Assembly: GCF_000005505.3 (NCBI RefSeq)
Contig: NC_016133.3
Span: 27,134,508 to 27,198,507, forward strand
Length of the DNA: 64,000 nt
Direction: 5' to 3'
Origin: Brachypodium distachyon
Lineage: Eukaryota; Streptophyta; Magnoliopsida; Poales; Poaceae
The translations under genes were made by a program, and so were the position numbers. This document shows, one piece after another, positions 55,201 through 64,000 of the stretch (position 1 is its first letter; each line of letters starts with the position of its first letter). The notes below the pieces were generated by a model. It was not told the origin of the DNA. It was given only the letters and a program-made list of their open reading frames with translations, and made no database searches.

Positions 55201-58087
55201 CTCTGCTGAGGAGCTGCGGCAGCGAGATCCGCCATGACGACGAACGGGATGGAGCTGCAGGGCGCAGATCCGGGCCGGGATCTCCATGGTGGGGCGGCCT
55301 ACCGGCCCTCCGGCCACGATGACAAGCTGGGAAGGAGGACGTCCACGACGCGTGTGGGGGGAGGTTGGCCGGCCGATAGGGAGCAGCAGTAGCGGCGCGA
55401 GGGGAGGAGCTTCGGTGTGGAAGAACTGCGGCTGTTGGCGTGGAGGAGTGGTGGCAGCACGCGGGATGGAGAAAGAGGGGAAGAGTTGTGGGAATATGAA
55501 GGAGATGGGGAAGAGATAAGGGATGCGGTCGGAGGGGGCCCACGTCCGCGACGTGTCGGCGGATTGACCGTGCAGCGCGGTGTGCCGCGGAAGAGGTAAG
55601 TCGTATGGATTGATTGCTTAAAACTATTACATGCTAGTCCTTTTTATAGGACAACTAACTTGATCCATAAGTCGGATCTCAATTCAAACTCAAGACTGTA
55701 ACTATATCTTACTTTCCTAGTTTAATTGGTCTCTTCCTAATTTAACCTGACTTTTTCTAGTAGACCGAATCGTATCCTACCAGGATACATAGGGGCTGTT
55801 TGGTTCGTGCCCCCAACTAGCCATGCCAAAATATTGGCAGACTATGGTTATTTGGTTGTTTGGTTCATTACCAAAATTTTGGTTGCCAATTTGAGCCATC
55901 CCACCTCTCTCACAGATTCTTGACAAATAACTGGCAAAATGAGGGCCAAGGAATCCTTGACCAAAAAATGGCAAGCCAAATCTTGTCAACATTTGATAGG
56001 GTTGTATTTGGCACAACCCAAACAAACCCATACTACTTGATTTATTCCTTTTCCTAATCTTCTGTCTCTAACATCATTTATCCAATGCCTGGACGTTTAT
56101 GCCTATCTCCTGCTGCTTTGTGCACCCACGACCATAACAGATTATTTGACAATTGATAGGTTAAGGAAAAGATGCAAGTTCCAATTTTCTATGCTGAAGC
56201 TATAATTGGCCCTACTGGTGCAAGAATTGAATACATTCGTCGGGCTAGCAGGTCAAGCATCTTGATAAACGATTTGGATGATAGTTTAATGTCTATAGAT
56301 ATCACTGGAAGTTCTGCAACAGATGTCCAGACTGCAGAGCATCTCATAAAGGTAACAGTGACTTCTTCTAGATGGGACTTTACCTGGTTATGCTTGGGAA
56401 TACTTACGGTTGACTTCTCCATGGTTGTGTATGTAAAGCATAAGCATCTCCCGATCCTCTCTTTTTGAGAAAATTTGGTTCTGTTAATTGAATTCCTATA
56501 ATTGGTGTCTACTGTCTGGTGTTCCATCCTCTTGACCTATCACATAATTAACTCATCGCATCGAACCTATACTGGTTTTCTTCAAATTCTTGCTGACATA
56601 GTCTGAATGCATGGCAAACAGGCTGGTGATTATTGGTGCATCTGGTTATTAAACTATTAATTCCACAATTGCTTCTTTCTGAAACATTAATTTGGAAGCA
56701 GTACTGGCTTGAGACAACATCAAACATGCTTTGCTGTTTATTTGTTATTGCTAAATTGTACTCCCTCCGTCCCATATTAAGTGACGAAATATTAGATGTA
56801 TCTAGACGCCTTTTGGATATAGATACATCCATTTTTGGGCAAATTTGAGTCACTTAATATGAGACGGACGGAGTACTACTTAATCAGTTAGTTTCAGTGG
56901 GGCTCTCCCCCACTATTCCTACATGAAAAAAAATGTGTGAAATCGGAGTGGATTCATCGGTTAGTATCACACCGTGTCCTATTTCATACTCCCTCCAATC
57001 CATAATAAGTGTCTTAAATTTTGTACTAACTTAGTACAAAGTTGTATTAAATCTGAGACACTTATTATGGATCGGAAGAAGGAGTATTTTTTATCGGATT
57101 CAGAAGTGGTACTGATGTGGAAACAAATACAAAAAGTATGCCGGTATATATCAGAAATGGACATGGTAGAGTAGCGGAGCGGTGTCGGACTGGAAATGAC
57201 AATATGGGCGGATGTTGCATGTATGAGCCACAAATAATACTTCAAGCGGTGAGTAACAATACATTAATGGCAACAACTAATCGATAAAGCAAGTGAAGTA
57301 GTTGACAAAATCGAACACAAAATTGTAAACCAATATGCGAAATTAACATGTTTCAAGATTAAAATTATAAATAATTAATGAGTACGTATTAAACATTAAA
57401 CATGATGTGCACACATCAAGTAATAGAAGGTTGTAAAGTCCATAATAAGTACGAGTAGTCTAGTAGGTATCTGCACCATCTCACTCATACAAGCTAACAT
57501 TCAAGTACTAGAAGTTCATAAATCAGATAGCCATATTTAGAATAGCAAGATTTTCTTATTTAGGAAATAGGATTATCCTATATTGACGTATATTAGCCAT
57601 ACCACATATCCTACCCAGCAGAATTCAGTAAAACTCATGCCTATGCCACTGGATTCGAAACCACTTTCACCCTTAAAAAAACATACAGTTAAGTATATCA
57701 ACTATGAGTTGATGTTTTGAAATTTGGTAGAAGAAACAACTCACTATTTTTGGAGTTATGACTTGTAAAATGGTTTGGGTCCTATTTGCTTGTTTTGCAT
57801 CACATCTTCATTTTTGCAGTCCTATTCTCCTACTACTGTTATGCTGAAACTTCAAAATGCTTCTATATTTTGCCTTACAAACATCATTGTTGCCCTTTCG
57901 CTCCCCTGACCACTGTGTTCCTTTCCAGGCCTTCATGGCTGAAGCCGCCGCCGCTTCCCCTGGTCACAATTTCGACTTCATTCCATCATATTTGTCACCA
58001 GTATCTCCTCGAGCTGATACCCTAACAACCTCGTATGCTGGAAGAGAAAGTGGCATGACAGAGCAACGCCTTGAAATGAGCTTCTGA
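49281..58087 (+). CDS. KH-domain RNA-binding protein, FLK/PEPPER type (three KH domains)
   Basis: Coding exons are 50057-50380, 52040-52271, 53247-53398, 53505-54209, 56160-56351 and 57929-58087, preceded by an inferred 5' UTR exon ending at 49358 (donor AAG|GTACCC) and an acceptor at 50045. Joined they give 587 residues in one frame. FLK and PEPPER proteins bind pre-mRNAs in the nucleus and regulate flowering-time genes. KH1 (about 62-115) has the G-x-x-G loop 'GQKG' at 78-81, KH2 (149-190) 'GEQG' at 165-168, and KH3 (474-540) 'GPTG' at 488-491. The link 'EPIPPAMDALLRVY' and 'RHLRKYLVDRSVIPLF' are family signatures. Residues 237-470 are a low-complexity Ser/Tyr/Pro/His region, likely disordered. 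The last exon starts 'AFMAEAA'. Three transposon types sit in its introns without touching splice sites. Confidence 0.92.
49941..50095 (+). repeat. 73-bp tandem duplication at the 3' splice site of the first intron of the KH gene
   Basis: GTCTATCTGTTTTGATGC followed by CTCAGTGCTAGTGGG or TTCAGTGCTAGTGGG occurs twice, with the AG acceptors at about 49972 and 50045. The copies continue as GAATGCACAGAAAAATTTGACAG and GACGTGCACAAAAATTCCACAG, so the duplication includes polypyrimidine tract, acceptor and first exon bases. The main ATG is in the second copy only. Confidence 0.85.
51327..51641 (-). other. Open frame antisense within a KH-gene intron
   Basis: 104 codons on the minus strand, from ATG 51641, with a proline-rich start and a C-terminal hydrophobic run 'LGALVLAALSELAIAVTLAF'. 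It resembles no family that I know and could be captured sequence or chance. It lies in the intron between 50380 and 52040. Confidence 0.25.
54284..55720 (-). mobile_element. Pair of LTR-like repeats in a KH-gene intron (TRIM/copia-like)
   Basis: TGTTATGGACC starts at about 54283 and again at 54697. Both copies go on with ACCAGGATAGGGCA, TCTGGCGGCAGG or TTTGGCGGCAGG, AGAG-GGCTCTGAGGCTTTGGGAAACTTTTG (in parts) and, after that, TTGATTGCTTAAAA and TAGTCCTTT-TATAGGAC-ACTAACTT. TCTAATACCAAAT just before the second copy matches a reverse-complement initiator-Met tRNA primer site (TGGTAT-AGAG), so the element points to the minus strand. The second copy has an extra ~800 bp, GC-rich block (about 54800-55600). 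No coding region is seen between the repeats. Confidence 0.5.
55792..56029. mobile_element. Tourist-like (PIF/Harbinger) MITE in a KH-gene intron, 238 bp
   Basis: Starts GGGGCTGTTTGGTTCGTGCC and ends GGCACAACCCAAACAAACCC, with ATA at 55789-55791 and 56030-56032. The ends are inverted partners with a few mismatches. Confidence 0.75.
56761..56873. mobile_element. Stowaway MITE, 113 bp
   Basis: CTCCCTCCGTCCCATATTAA and the inverted TTAATATGAGACGGACGGAG, flanked by TA at 56759-56760 and 56874-56875. In the intron between 56351 and 57929 of the KH gene. Confidence 0.92.
56989..57084. mobile_element. Stowaway MITE, 96 bp
   Basis: CTCCCTCCAATCCATAATAA and the inverted TTATTATGGATCGGAAGAAG, flanked by TA at 56987-56988 and 57085-57086. 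It lies 115 bp from the previous Stowaway element and is of a different subfamily. Confidence 0.88.
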
Positions 58088-58690
58088 AAATTCCCAAATC
58101 CCATCCATTTCTGCACATATTTATATATATATCCCCAATACAGGAAATTCCATCAGAGTACACCCACCAAAAGTTTTTATAATCATGCTGAGGATTCCAT
58201 TTTTCCATCCAAGATTCGTTCCTAGAATTGTAACTAAATTAGTGTTATACCTGTGGGTTAAAGCTGAGCTTATGCTATAGGAAAACAAAGTTCTGGTTAA
58301 TTCCTGGAGGATGATGTAAAAGAGAGGAGCCATCATGTATGTTTTGACCTGTTTCATCCAGAAATGTTTTGTACTAGCTGCAAACTGAAGGTTATGTTTA
58401 GAAACACAGGGCGAAGCAGTCCTCCTTTGCTGGTTTATGCTTTAGATGTTCAAGTATGTCTGCTACGCCGATGTATGATTCAGAACTGGGATTATTGGTT
58501 GTTGGCACACTGTAGTCTGGGCATTAGTTTTATGGCTAGTGGCTACTCCAAAAAAAAAGTATATCAAATATCATTATCTGTTATTATGTCAAGTATCTAA
58601 GCTAATTTTGATCCCCTTCCTGTTTTGTTCAACGTCCAAAACATGGGGCTAGCCTTAAATCTCTCAGCTTACGTGCAAACATTAGAAGGA
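58088..58690. other. 3' UTR of the KH gene and short intergenic spacer
   Basis: AT-rich, no gene seen. The next gene starts in the same direction within about 1.2 kb. Confidence 0.5.
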
Positions 58691-58734
58691 GGGAAATGCC
58701 GGGTTTGGAGGAGTGCAAAGGCAGACATTCGTGT

Positions 58735-58800
58735 TCCTCCTCTCTCTCTCTCCTCTCTCTTCGTTCCCACGTAGAGAGAGAGAGGGAAAGAGAGGAAGCC
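58735..58800 (+). promoter_or_regulatory. (TC)n/(GA)n inverted microsatellite in the 5' region of the myosin-binding protein gene
   Basis: A CT run at 58738-58762 and an AGAGAG run at 58772-58797 are complementary and flank TTCCCACGT, so the region can form a long hairpin or bind GAGA-type factors. It lies about 120 bp before a likely 5' UTR donor site (TTCAG|GTAATT at 58918). Confidence 0.45.
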
Positions 58801-59290
58801 CCCAATATTTCCTTCTCTTTCATGCCAACAACAACCACATTTCGCCCCAATCTTTGCTGCAGATTTCGCCACGCATTTCTCTGCCTTTTGATTGATTCTT
58901 CTCCGTACCTCGGTTCAGGTAATTCGCAGATACCACACCAGATTTTAAAAATAATGTTGAATCTTGGATCTCGAATGTGTATGATGAGACGTTGCATGAT
59001 TTGCATCTTCTTGGATTTGGAGTGTGCACGCATAATTTGATTTTCTGCTGACAGTTCCATTTTTTTTCTTCCGTGAACAACAAGGTTGCACACGTTCCTG
59101 CATTCTCCATCCTGGTGCCGCCTCTCAACAAACGAACAAAGAGTACGCCGGCTTTGCGCTCCATTCACCAAGGCTTGTTGGAAAGATCAAGCTGTGTGAT
59201 TTGGGTGCCTTAGACAAGGATTTATGCTACAGTTGAGGTTTTCCAAGCTACCTGCTAGATGCGAATTTTGATGTACATCTGATCACCGTA

Positions 59291-61283
59291 ATGGCTGCGA
59301 AAACCGGTGTGAGGTCCCAGGACTTGTCGCAGCAATTCTGGTCCACGCTGTCCCGGGCTCTCAGTGAGCTCTGCATAATCATACTGCTCCATGTGGCCGC
59401 TGCAGCTTCATACGCGGCGACGGGGTTGGCGCGCATCAGCAAACTGAGGGCACCGTGCACCCTGTGCTCAAGGCTGGACCATGCGCTCCATGGCAAGCCA
59501 TGGTTCTCTGCGGATCTGGTCTGCGCCGCCCATAGGTCCGAGATATCATCCCTGGCGTATTGCAGGAGCCATTGCAACCTTGCCCATTCTGATGATCTCT
59601 GCAAGAGATGCCTCGCTGCGTGCACCACATCGGGTTTCACCGATGAGGTTAACAACTCCCAGTCCGGGTTGAGATCGAGGCGGTCTTGCTCGTGCTGTTC
59701 GGAACCATTCAAGAAGTCGCGCAACGCGCAGAAGCTTTCTGTATCTGCAAACGTTGTGCAATCTTCGCAAACAGTGCATGGTTCTTCGGAAAGTAAGCAG
59801 AGGAGCAAAGTTGCTGTGGTTGACGAAAACAATCTTGCAATGCCAACCAAGGCTGTACCTGAACAGGATCATTCAAAAGAGAAGAGTAAGCTTAATTGGT
59901 CTACTTCTTCTGTTATCTCTAAATACGACATTAAAAAATCTGTTGCAAATGGATCATATTTTGGCTATGCACTGAGTGTATTCATATTGTTTTGATGTAG
60001 CATTTGTGGTGGGCATTGAGGAAGTCAGTGAATCAGATGGTGCTTCTGCAAATACCGGGACATCAAAGCCAACACCCAGTGGATCCGCCATCCCTTCTCG
60101 CATCTTCGTCGACCGCAACAGCAGCATAAAGAATACTTTCATCAGTAGGGTCAATCTGCCATCTCCTCGCCCATCCGAGATAATCTCTGCCAGGGACAAC
60201 AACTCCACCACTCAGCAAGAAGTGAAGGCACTCCTTACCCAGATGTCCTCCGTAAGGGGCATTGACTATTCTTGGAGTGAAGGAGCAACCAGTCCTGATA
60301 CCAGTGCTTTCATTGATGAAAACAATGGTACCATCAGGAGACCATCTCTCGAGAGGAATTACTCCGTGCTGGAACCATCAGATGCCAACATCGGTGAAGC
60401 TGAAGGGGAGATCTCACTTGAGAGTTTGAAGCGACAGCTTGAGCTCAACAAGAAATCAATGAGTGCCCTTTACAAAGAACTCGACGAAGAACGGAGTGCT
60501 TCAGCGATTGCAGCTAGCCAGGCCATGGCCATGATCAACAGATTGCACCAGGAAAAGGCTGCGATGCAGATGGAAGCACTGCAATATCTTAGGATGATGG
60601 AAGAACAGGCTGATCATGACCATGAAGCGATACAGAATCTGCATGACCTGCTAACGGAGAGGGAGAAAGAATTACTCGACATGGATGCTGAACTTGATAA
60701 CTGCCGTAGGGTACTTCAGCATGAGCCATTCAATGGTGGGAAGTTTGATGATGCAAATACAATTGACAATACAAGTGGATATGACAGGGGTATGTCCTTC
60801 GACGTCTTGAATGGCTCGGATTTCGTTACTGGCTCAGATTTCGTGGCTGGCTCGGATTTTGTGGCGAGCTCCATGTCGGGTTTCGAAGACGAAAAGGCTT
60901 ACATTTTGGAAGCTCTGGGCGGATTGGAGGAAAAGCTTCGCATTTCGACAGACAGGCTTGCTTCTGATGATGCCAACAAGAACCAAGGGGACAGAGTGTT
61001 TGGAGATCACACCGAGGATGAATCAACTTCTCTTGAGCAACCAGCTGAGGAGAACCGCAAGGATGAATGTTCGTGCTCTCCTTTCGACAGTGACAAAGTG
61101 AACGAGGTAACCAGTTTTAAGGATGAAATTTTACTCTTGGATACAAGAGTGAAGGCGCTAGAAGATGATCACGAGTTTCTCAAGCGGGTACTAAGTTCCC
61201 TAAAAGGTAGCACTGATGGGCTACAGTGTGTACGGGAGATAACCAGCCATTTACAGGAGCTGAGAAGAGTTGCTGTTCAATAA
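59291..61283 (+). CDS. Myosin-binding protein with GTD-binding (DUF593) domain
   Basis: Two exons, 59291-59885 and 60001-61283, give 625 residues. Proteins of this plant family sit in vesicle or ER membranes and bind the globular tail of myosin XI, linking cargo to actin-based streaming; maize FLOURY1 is a relative. One membrane segment lies at about 25-47. A Cys-rich region follows at 56-111, with C-x-x-C pairs 'CTLC' and 'CKRC'. The coiled-coil GTD-binding domain is at about 336-433 ('LKRQLELNKKSMSALYKEL' to 'ELLDMDAELDNCR'). A C-terminal coiled coil ends at TAA 61281-61283. The intron is GT-AG. The start is the first ATG after stops in all frames upstream. A 5' UTR intron beginning at 58919 is likely. 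Confidence 0.94.
60813..60866 (+). repeat. 18-bp in-frame triple repeat inside the myosin-binding protein gene
   Basis: GGCTCGGATTTCGTTACT, GGCTCAGATTTCGTGGCT and GGCTCGGATTTTGTGGCG at 60813, 60831 and 60849 encode 'GSDFV' plus one residue three times (about 470-487). The length is a multiple of three, so the frame holds. Confidence 0.92.
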
Positions 61284-63095
61284 AGAGGAACATGTTTTGT
61301 CTTGAGGTGAGAACTCTTCTGAACGTCATTCTAAAAGCCGTGCATGAGTATTACTCACGGTTGTTAAGTTGACCTCTTATGAAAAGGAAAGCATGTTCTT
61401 TAGGTAAAAAATGCCCAAAATTAGTTTTTATTTCCTTATTTATCTCAGAATACTTTATCAACATATAAAATAATCCACCTATCAATTCTATGAGCTCATG
61501 TCATTTTGTTTTTCGTTTTAATTTCTTCTGCGTCAAATCCAAGCTGCAGATATTAGTATTTACTTTTGCCGACTCTGCCAACATCCGACTGAACTGTTGT
61601 TGTTCTGGCCTTTTTCCAGCAGTTTTTCTCACATGGAGATCTACAACCTAACGACGGCGTGTTGATCCAAGCTGGTGCAAGGCCATCCTCTGTTCTATGT
61701 TCCTGGTCTCACTAAATGTGAAAGGCAGCATCCACTCACTGACCAAACACCTCCATCTCTTGTGTTAACCTCCTTGTTGTTGCTTCTGTCACCAATTCAG
61801 CAAACTACTGACACAAAAGAAGATAAAAAACAACTCTAACTCTCTTGTAGTTCACCCGATGAGTGCTGAAAATTAGCAGCAAGTTTGTAACTGTACATGT
61901 GACGAAATGCTTTGTGGTTCTTGCTAAGGGGAGTTAACTATAGTGACATGAAATGGTGTTCATGTCAAATCAGTGGGTGTTCCTTGCTTTTCCAGGATGC
62001 AACGTTTTTCTGTCCTCATCTCTATCTACATTTCTACAAACTTCAGATTTCGTACATCCTACTGATTTTCTGAGGTTTTCTTTTCGGTTGTGGTGATAAT
62101 TTTTCGTCAAGAAAACATGCATATGTTTCAAAAAAAGTTTATCACGTATTATCCACCTTGTCTGTAAACAAGTCCTGAGCATATGGTGGTAAATTAGATG
62201 TAAATTCAATTTTTGTAAACTGACACAACTTTCCGGTCCAAATTCAATTCACTCATGTAGAAACATAAGAGAAGCCCAGATGTAAATAATGGCAAATCCG
62301 AAATAGAAGGACTTTCTATATTCCTTTTTGTTTCTATATTGGATCGAATTGGCAACAGAAGATGCATGTTGTGCTATATTTTTTCCGAATTTTCCATGAG
62401 CATTAGATATGCCTATTAATAAAAATACACCTAAATATGTACAAGCAATATGTCTCTTGAATCGTCATGTGTCAAACAAGTGAAGGGGTGGGGTAGGGTG
62501 GGGTGTTGAGTGGAACCATGACGCACTAGCCGGCCATTAGGGATCATCTCCTTTGAAACTACATAGACTAATAAGTGGCCCGTGCGTTGCTACGGAATAC
62601 AATTCAAACATTTTGTTTTCGTTTTAGCCATGGGTATATGATTTTGCACCTCTAGCCCGAAAGAAAACAAGGTATCATGTCTCCATGTTTCTACTATCTG
62701 CCCCCGCCAGCTTAGATTTAGCATGTCATCATGCCACTACACTTAGCATCTCGTTGTCATTACGAGCACACCATTCTTCTCTTCGGCGATAGATGGCAGC
62801 ACATTGTGTGTTTCACCTTATTATGGATCTAAAAGTGTAGGGCAAAGATACCAAAGAGAATTTCATATTTGCCACTGAAATTTTGCCCATTTGCCCAATG
62901 CCACTCAGAATTTTTTTTTCCAAATTTGCCACTCAAAATTTGCACGGGGTACAAATATGTCACTACCGTTAATTGACCGCTAGTTGACCGTTAAATAAGA
63001 GACTAAAATATTTTTTTGCTCTAGATAGTATGTTTATTTTTTCTTTACAACAAAATACTCATTTTAGAGAACTATAATTTCAGGTTTTTAAGATG
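61284..63095. other. Intergenic, AT-rich
   Basis: No gene seen. It includes the 3' UTR of the preceding gene, a G-rich motif at 62485, the string GTGGCCCGTGCGTTGCTACGG at about 62575 that recurs in grass transposon ends, and at 62855-62960 repeated ATTTGCCACT-AAATTT strings typical of a small DNA element. Confidence 0.5.
62485..62503 (+). other. Potential G-quadruplex
   Basis: GGGGTGGGGTAGGGTGGGG has four runs of three or four G separated by one or two bases, which fits the strict G3+N1-7 rule. Confidence 0.75.
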
Positions 63096-63575
63096 TATTT
63101 CGGAGTAAGTTTCAGAAGAAAAAAAATGAGTAATGAAGATTTTGGCATGAAAAAATTGAAAATTTCAGCAACACTTTCCAAGATCAGGCATGAGTGAGTA
63201 AATGGTGCGTTCCTGACATTTTAGAGAACTTTCGAATGTGCTGAACTTTCGGAAGTGCTGAAGTTTTCAATTTTTCACACCAAAAAGCTAGCGAGGTTGG
63301 ACTTGAGTCTATGCTGTGTATAGCTAGCCATTGTGGTGCACAGCAGCTTTTCTCAAATCTGGCTGGCAAAGTTTTCTCCATGTGACAACAAGGTATCCGT
63401 CAGCTGCTATGTGCTGCGCTGCAGGCTGAAGAAAAACTACGTTCCTTAGATTACAACAACAATCGTCGTCCTTCATTGGAGGAGCAATTCTTGATTGGGC
63501 TCAACAGAGACAGCTATCTATGCTGGTCATTATTACTTATTTCAATTTTTTTGTTAAAACTTACTCCGAAATAGT
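63096..63575. mobile_element. Fold-back element, right arm split by an insertion
   Basis: The left arm 63096-63180 holds TATTTCGGAGTAAGTTT and GGCATGAAAAAATTGAAAAT. The inner right arm 63246-63285 pairs with its second half, and 63525-63573 (ACTTATTTCAA...AACTTACTCCGAAATA) pairs with its first half. The two right-arm parts are separated by about 240 bp (63286-63525) that are not repeated on the left. Joined, the arms make an almost complete hairpin of about 85 bp. Confidence 0.65.
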
Positions 63576-64000
63576 TTGTTATTGACATCACAAAAGGGGT
63601 GCACGATAACTTTGTCGGCCAGCTCTAGATCAATCAGCCGTGCAATAACTTGAAATAGAAACCACCATAAACCAGCCAATAAAAATTCCCCACGGAGCTT
63701 CAATCTCAATTCACAATGGTGAAGCAAACATTCAGACAAGCGATATACTGCTTACGGATTGGTTCAATCCAAACACAACTTTTTATGACGAAAAAATCAT
63801 CCACTTTTCTCAATCGTTTATTACCTACCGTAGCATACCCGCACGTACCCTTAATAGCCGCGTTCTGGTTTTTTGAAAGAACTGGCTTATGCATTCTAAT
63901 TAAATGGTTCTTATATCTAATTGGTCATCTGCTCTGCAACATACTATCGCACATGTCATAAAAATATCGCCAGTTGATTCACGGAAATAAAACATGATTG
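63576..64000. other. Intergenic, unassigned
   Basis: A plus-strand frame at 63716-63961 ('MVKQTFRQAIYCLRI...') has a hydrophobic end but no known family. The region may belong to a gene beyond the window. Confidence 0.3.

Noticed and set aside
54986..55543. 185-codon Pro/Ser/His-rich minus-strand frame in a KH-gene intron
   Set aside because: Low complexity, inside the LTR-like repeat, and without a recognisable motif.
62570..62600. Possible Helitron 3' end in reverse (CCGTGCGTTGCTACGG hairpin-like)
   Set aside because: The stem is weak, the expected CTRR end does not follow at the right spacing, and no 5' TC start was found.
63716..63961. 81-codon frame with hydrophobic end, considered as an organelle-derived gene
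   Set aside because: No plastid or mitochondrial gene was recognised, and the context is AT-rich intergenic DNA.

Overview
This is nuclear DNA from a grass (Poaceae). The evidence is the spliced genes with GT-AG introns, the very GC-rich coding exon of the homeobox gene, the many Stowaway, Tourist and Mutator-type elements, an Au-like SINE, and a Tat-lineage Ty3/gypsy retrotransposon with a large antisense gene. The low copy of nested retroelements and four genes in 64 kb would fit a fairly compact grass genome, but the species cannot be read from the sequence. No prokaryotic features, CRISPR arrays, rRNA or tRNA genes were seen.

Layout. Positions 1-17692 are one decayed Tat-type gypsy retrotransposon whose 5' end lies outside the window. 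It is split by a non-autonomous CACTA transposon (2660-7966), which itself holds a Mutator-like element (2946-4956) carrying a decayed host-type gene. The gypsy element sits 64 bp upstream of an older copia LTR (17757 to about 18570). From 18.6 to 23.9 kb there is repeat debris: nested inverted-repeat elements, a LINE tail and a Stowaway MITE. From 23976 to 27423 (minus) lies a nine-exon gene for a plastid-type 16S rRNA methyltransferase of the RsmI family. A SINE with near-perfect target duplications follows at 27.6-27.9 kb, then a duplicated repeat block with a ~190-bp tandem array (30.0-32.2 kb). A BEL1-like homeobox gene occupies 35658-37278 (plus). Positions 41108-44948 are a 3.8-kb mariner-like element with a recognisable transposase DNA-binding remnant and several minisatellites. 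From 45 to 49 kb there is intergenic DNA with an LTR/LINE mosaic. A seven-exon KH-domain gene of the FLK/PEPPER type runs from about 49.3 to 58.1 kb; its introns hold an LTR-pair element, a Tourist-like MITE and two Stowaway MITEs. A two-exon myosin-binding (GTD-binding domain) protein gene lies at 59291-61283. The rest is AT-rich intergenic DNA with a G-quadruplex motif and an interrupted fold-back element.

The four cellular genes do not form a pathway: one acts in organelle ribosome maturation, one is a TALE transcription factor, one is an RNA-binding regulator and one is a myosin cargo adaptor. The joint reading frames and splice sites of all four are intact by hand translation. The retroelement genes are all broken.

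No wholly new biological system was evident. The observations most worth checking are a duplicated 3' splice site that can switch a five-codon upstream ORF on or off in the KH gene, the mariner-like element with a readable helix-turn-helix remnant, the spliced antisense gene in the gypsy element, the BEL1-like gene that lacks the usual upstream introns, and the promoter-like 13-bp array in the Mutator-like element.
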